Below are positions 61,098-64,000 of a DNA stretch of 64,000 nt, one piece after another. The number at the start of each line of letters is the position of its first letter. Position 1 is the first letter of the stretch. The position numbers and the translations under genes were made by a program. Under the pieces are notes generated by a model. It was not told where the DNA came from. It made no database searches and saw nothing but the letters and a program-made list of their open reading frames with translations. The DNA is from Actinomyces massiliensis 4401292 (GTDB taxonomy: Bacteria; Actinomycetota; Actinomycetes; Actinomycetales; Actinomycetaceae): the NCBI RefSeq assembly GCF_000269805.1, contig NZ_JH711481.1, positions 1,675,789-1,739,788 of the forward strand. Reading direction: 5' to 3'.

Positions 61098-61835
61098 ATG
61101 AGACCGACCCCGGCCGTTGAGGCCCACGAGCTGCGCAAGTCCTTCCCGACTCCCGGCGGGAGGCCGATCGAGATCCTGCACGGCGTCACCTGCGCCATGG
61201 AGGCGGGCGGGGTGACGGCGCTGGTGGGCCCCAGCGGGTCGGGCAAGTCCACCGCCCTGCTGTGCCTGGCGGGGCTCGAGCCGGCGTCCTCGGGCCGGGT
61301 CATCCTCATGGGACGCGACGTGGGCGCGCTGTCGGCCGCGCGCGTGGCGGAGCTGTACCGCGACCGGGTCGGCTTCGTCTTCCAGGCCTACAACCTCGTG
61401 CCCTACCTGAGCGTGCGGGAGAATCTGACGATCAGCGACACCCTGGCGGGCCGCAGGCCCGATCGGACGCGCGCGCAGCTAGTCCTCGCCGGGCTCGGCC
61501 TCGAGGCGCGCGCCGACGCGGTCACGACGACGCTCTCCGGCGGGGAGCAGCAGCGCGTCGCCCTGGGGAGGGTGCTCTACCGCCGCCCGCCGGTGGTGTT
61601 CGCCGATGAACCGACCGGGGCCCTGGACACGCGCTCGGCGTCCTTCGTCCTGGCCGAGCTGCGGCGCCTGGCCGACGAGGGCGCCGCGGTCGTGCTGGTC
61701 ACCCACGACCTGGGGGCCGCAGCCATGGCGGAGACGGCGCTCGTCATGCGCGACGGAGTGAGCGTCGGCCGCCGTTGCGGCGCCACCCCCGACGAGCTGC
61801 TGACCGTGATGAACCAAGCGGGGGAGGCGGCATGA
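61098..61835 (+). CDS. ABC transporter ATPase, MacB/LolD type
   Basis: A 245-residue ATPase with GPSGSGKST (Walker A), VFQAYNLVPYLSVRENL (Q-loop; the QxYNL form is typical of the MacB/LolD/BceA group), TLSGGEQQRVALGRVL (signature), VVFADEPTGALD (Walker B) and VTHDLGAAA. It pairs with the FtsX-like permease with which it overlaps by 4 nt. Such systems drive mechanotransmission or export of antimicrobial peptides and lipids rather than classical import. Confidence 0.92.
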   Translation: MRPTPAVEAHELRKSFPTPGGRPIEILHGVTCAMEAGGVTALVGPSGSGKSTALLCLAGLEPASSGRVILMGRDVGALSAARVAELYRDRVGFVFQAYNLVPYLSVRENLTISDTLAGRRPDRTRAQLVLAGLGLEARADAVTTTLSGGEQQRVALGRVLYRRPPVVFADEPTGALDTRSASFVLAELRRLADEGAAVVLVTHDLGAAAMAETALVMRDGVSVGRRCGATPDELLTVMNQAGEAA

Positions 61836-63226
61836 TCCGCTACACGCTGCGCGCCCTGGCCGTTCAGTGGCGGGCCTGGTCGGGAACGCTGATGGTGCTG
61901 GCCTTCGCGGCGGCCCTCGTCGATGTCTGCCTGGTGCACCGGATGACCGTCACCCGGCCGGACGTGGTCGCCGCGGCGCGGGCCGCGGGCGTCAGACCGG
62001 CGGAGCTGGTGGTGCCCGGCGTATCGGTGTACGTCTACTCGGCGATGGTGGCGATCCCGGTGGTGGCGGTCGTCGGGCAGTCCTGCGTGCAGGCCCTGCG
62101 CACGGACTGGGCCAGATGGCGCCTGGCCGGCGCCCTGCCCCGGCAGGTGTTCGTCGGCGTCATCGCCACCGTGGTCGTGGTGGCGGTGGTGTCCTGCTTG
62201 CCCGGCATCCTGGTGGGGGCCGTGGTGGACCAGCCCTTCGCCGCGGTGCTCACGCGCATGGCGGCGCAGCGCATGGGACGGATCGAGGTGGCCCAGACGC
62301 CGTCGACGGTCCTGCTCACGATCGTCTCCGTCGTCGGCGTCGCCGTGATCGGGGCGATCGGCCCGGCGCGCACCGCCGTGCGCACTCCGGCGACCGAGGC
62401 GGTCCGCACCGCTACTGCCGCGTCGGGACGGCGCCGCATGGGCGTCATCCGGTGGATCCTGGCCGGGGCGTGGGCCCTGGTGTGCGTCGTCCAGCTGCTC
62501 GTGGCCCTCATGGTCCGGCCCGGGAAGCGTGTCGATGGGCTGCCGGACGGCGGCGGTCAGGCGATGCTGGCCGCCCTGCTGCTGGCCATCCTGGTCGTGC
62601 TGCTCGCGCCCGCAGTGATTCCAGGTCTGCTGCGCGCATGGTCAGCTCCTCTGGCCCGACTCGGAGGGCCGTGCATGATCGCCCGCCGCTCTGCGCTGTG
62701 GCGCAGCTCCCTGGCGGCCAGCGCCATCGCCCAGCTGGCCCTGGCCTTCTCCTTCGCGGCCGCCCTGATGACCAACCTCGATACGGCCGAGGCGGTGATC
62801 GAGGCGGAGCACCTGAATGTGACGCTCAACCAGTCCGATTCCCTGGTCCTGGCGGCGATTCTCGGGGCCATGGCCCTGCTCGGCGCCATCGCCGTGGTCG
62901 CCATGGCATCCCGCTCCAGACAGCAGGAGATCGCCGTGCTCCGCTGCGCGGGAGCCACCATCGGAGGTGTGCGCGCCCAGGTCGTGATCGAGGCGGCCCT
63001 GTACGTCGGGACCGCCCTGATCATCTCCGTCATCCCTTTGGCCGTCACGGCGCTCGGCGAGGCGATGTTCTTCGCCAGGGCGGGCCTGCCGTTCCTGCCG
63101 AGCCCAGCCGTCGGACGACTCGTGCTGCTGGCTCTGGGGTCCTTCGCGGTTCTCGCCGCGGTGCTCCTGGCGCCGGTGCGCCGCGCCCACCGGGCGCCGA
63201 TCGGCTCCACCCTGGCCGCCGAGTGA
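61832..63226 (+). CDS. FtsX-like (MacB-type) ABC permease
   Basis: A 464-residue membrane protein with roughly eight to ten hydrophobic segments, more than a single FtsX domain. The pattern ALRTDWARWRLAGALPRQVFVGVIATVVVVAVV in the first half and VAMASRSRQQEIAVLRCAGATIGGVRAQVVIEAALYVG in the second half show two FtsX-like domains, with a short outside region near LDTAEAVIEAEHLNVTLNQSD. It acts with the ATPase at 61098; the two-component system upstream suggests a Bce-like detoxification or sensing role, which is inference. Confidence 0.88.
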   Translation: MIRYTLRALAVQWRAWSGTLMVLAFAAALVDVCLVHRMTVTRPDVVAAARAAGVRPAELVVPGVSVYVYSAMVAIPVVAVVGQSCVQALRTDWARWRLAGALPRQVFVGVIATVVVVAVVSCLPGILVGAVVDQPFAAVLTRMAAQRMGRIEVAQTPSTVLLTIVSVVGVAVIGAIGPARTAVRTPATEAVRTATAASGRRRMGVIRWILAGAWALVCVVQLLVALMVRPGKRVDGLPDGGGQAMLAALLLAILVVLLAPAVIPGLLRAWSAPLARLGGPCMIARRSALWRSSLAASAIAQLALAFSFAAALMTNLDTAEAVIEAEHLNVTLNQSDSLVLAAILGAMALLGAIAVVAMASRSRQQEIAVLRCAGATIGGVRAQVVIEAALYVGTALIISVIPLAVTALGEAMFFARAGLPFLPSPAVGRLVLLALGSFAVLAAVLLAPVRRAHRAPIGSTLAAE

Positions 63227-63262
63227 GGCACGGGTGAGGCGAGTGAGTGCGAGGCGATCCGG

Positions 63263-63535
63263 TCAGTGCGCTTCGTCGCGTTGCGAGGAGCCGTCGTCGC
63301 GCCGGGACGCGAGGCGACGCAGGAGGTAGGCGCATCCCAGGCAGCCGAAGAGCGCGGGGTAGCCGACCAGCGTCCATGGCCGCGCCGGCTCTCCCCCGAG
63401 CGCGGGGATCGCACCGCCCAGAAAGGACGCAATGGCGATCAGGCCCAAGCAGAGTCCTGCCATTCTGAGGCAGAGGATGCGACGCTGAGCCGTCGTCCGC
63501 TTCGTCCAGGTCATCCGTATCATCACCGCGACCAT
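63263..63535 (-). CDS. Small two-span membrane protein
   Basis: A protein of about 90 residues: a short basic N-terminus (MVAVMIRMTWTKRTTAQRRIL), membrane segment LRMAGLCLGLIAIASFLGGAI, short loop PALGGEPARPWT, membrane segment LVGYPALFGCLGCAYLLRRL and a charged tail ASRRDDGSSQRDEAH. It converges with the FtsX gene. ATG 63535 is used; a TTG two codons earlier would also fit. Function unknown. Confidence 0.6.
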   Translation of the reverse strand: MVAVMIRMTWTKRTTAQRRILCLRMAGLCLGLIAIASFLGGAIPALGGEPARPWTLVGYPALFGCLGCAYLLRRLASRRDDGSSQRDEAH

Positions 63536-63745
63536 ACTCAACTCAACTCAAGTCAACATTCAGCTCGACTCGCCCCGGCTCGGTGACGCCACGGCCGGCA
63601 TCCCCATCCTCACGATAGGTGAACTCGATTACTTTGCCTTCCTCTATTGACAGATGGCGGTAGCATCTGCTCGGGCTGCTTGGTCGCGCATGTGGCGAAA
63701 GGCGTGCGGACGGACATTCGAAGAACAATCGCGAAGGACGTGGTG

Positions 63746-64000
63746 ATGAGCGGGAGTGAGCCTCGTTCCGGCGTAGGGGATGATCATCCGGGGGCGGCCT
63801 TCGGCATCCCCGAGGGGGCCACGGGCGAGGAGGTCGTCGATGCCGTCCTGGCCGCCGGCGGCTCGACCGGCCCCGATGGCTCTGCTGGTCATGCTGGTCA
63901 TGATGGTCGTGCTGGTCGTGATGGCATTGACCCCGAGCTCCTGCCCTACCTGGAGGCCGCTGACGCCGAGGACGGTGAAGCCGACGAAGCCGACGAAGCC
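63746..64000 (+). CDS. Acidic protein of unknown function, 5' part only
   Basis: An open frame from ATG 63746 (ribosome site AAGGA) continues past the right edge. It reads MSGSEPRSGVGDDHPGAAFGIPEG, then EEVVDAVLAAGG, a repeat-coded GHAGHDGRAGRDG, then DPELLPYLEAADAEDGEADEADEA. No signal peptide or domain is visible in the 85 residues present. The GHAGHDGRAGRDG part and the final EADEADEA are coded by short DNA repeats, as in other proteins of this window. A TTGACA (63647-63652) lies about 95 bp upstream but no convincing -10 accompanies it. Confidence 0.65.
   Translation, partial: MSGSEPRSGVGDDHPGAAFGIPEGATGEEVVDAVLAAGGSTGPDGSAGHAGHDGRAGRDGIDPELLPYLEAADAEDGEADEADEA

Overview
The window comes from a high-GC Gram-positive bacterium of the Actinomyces type (family Actinomycetaceae). 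This is an inference from very high GC at third codon positions, many GTG and some TTG starts, 4-nt ATGA/GTGA gene overlaps, an actinobacterial-style translational ileS T-box, a paired clpP1-clpP2-clpX block, a DtxR/IdeR-like iron box and a trehalose PTS. No rRNA, tRNA, CRISPR array, insertion sequence or phage gene was recognised. The content is mostly ordinary chromosome, with two unusual non-coding stretches (34785-35689 and 54334-55757) and dispersed tandem repeats.

Layout. 1-1000: the 5' part of a secreted protein (minus) and a small ABM-fold monooxygenase. 1000-1419: non-coding, with a strong hairpin and two tandem-repeat arrays. 1420-4241: a FucP-type sugar permease overlapping a solute-binding lipoprotein. 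4411-6372: a small unknown protein and trigger factor. 6502-9613: a self-regulated TetR/ABC exporter operon. 9567-13531: cupin, NitT/TauT-type ABC importer (its binding protein is frameshifted in the signal peptide) and a methyltransferase, behind two dyad operators. 13686-16916: clpP1, clpP2, clpX and chorismate mutase. 16961-22817: three tandem paralogous acyl-CoA ligases. 22979-30194: a membrane protein, valS, a low-complexity membrane protein and a BCCT transporter. 30273-33957: an iron box and a two-gene siderophore-type ABC system. 33960-41707: proC, repeats, a GH13 enzyme, an ABC-2 exporter with TetR, an SDR and an unknown protein. 41937-46775: trehalose uptake and hydrolysis (treC, PTS, treR). 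46853-54600: an assimilatory sulfate-reduction and siroheme operon (sir-cysH-cysD-cysN-cobA-TauE-cbiX), preceded by a probable 33-residue Cys-Cys leader peptide. 55480-59111: T-box and ileS. 59135-63226: histidine kinase, response regulator and MacB/FtsX-type ABC transporter. The window ends in a small membrane protein and an incomplete acidic protein.

The most distinctive signals are: (i) an exact 22-bp tandem-repeat family at three intergenic loci, two of them inverted around a hairpin-rich 0.6-kb spacer; (ii) the Cys-Cys leader peptide upstream of the sulfur operon; (iii) a mirrored 28-bp inverted repeat at 54939-55044 whose two arms both read outward into near-identical peptide starts; (iv) the frameshifted lipoprotein; and (v) in-frame short tandem repeats in tails and linkers of many unrelated proteins.
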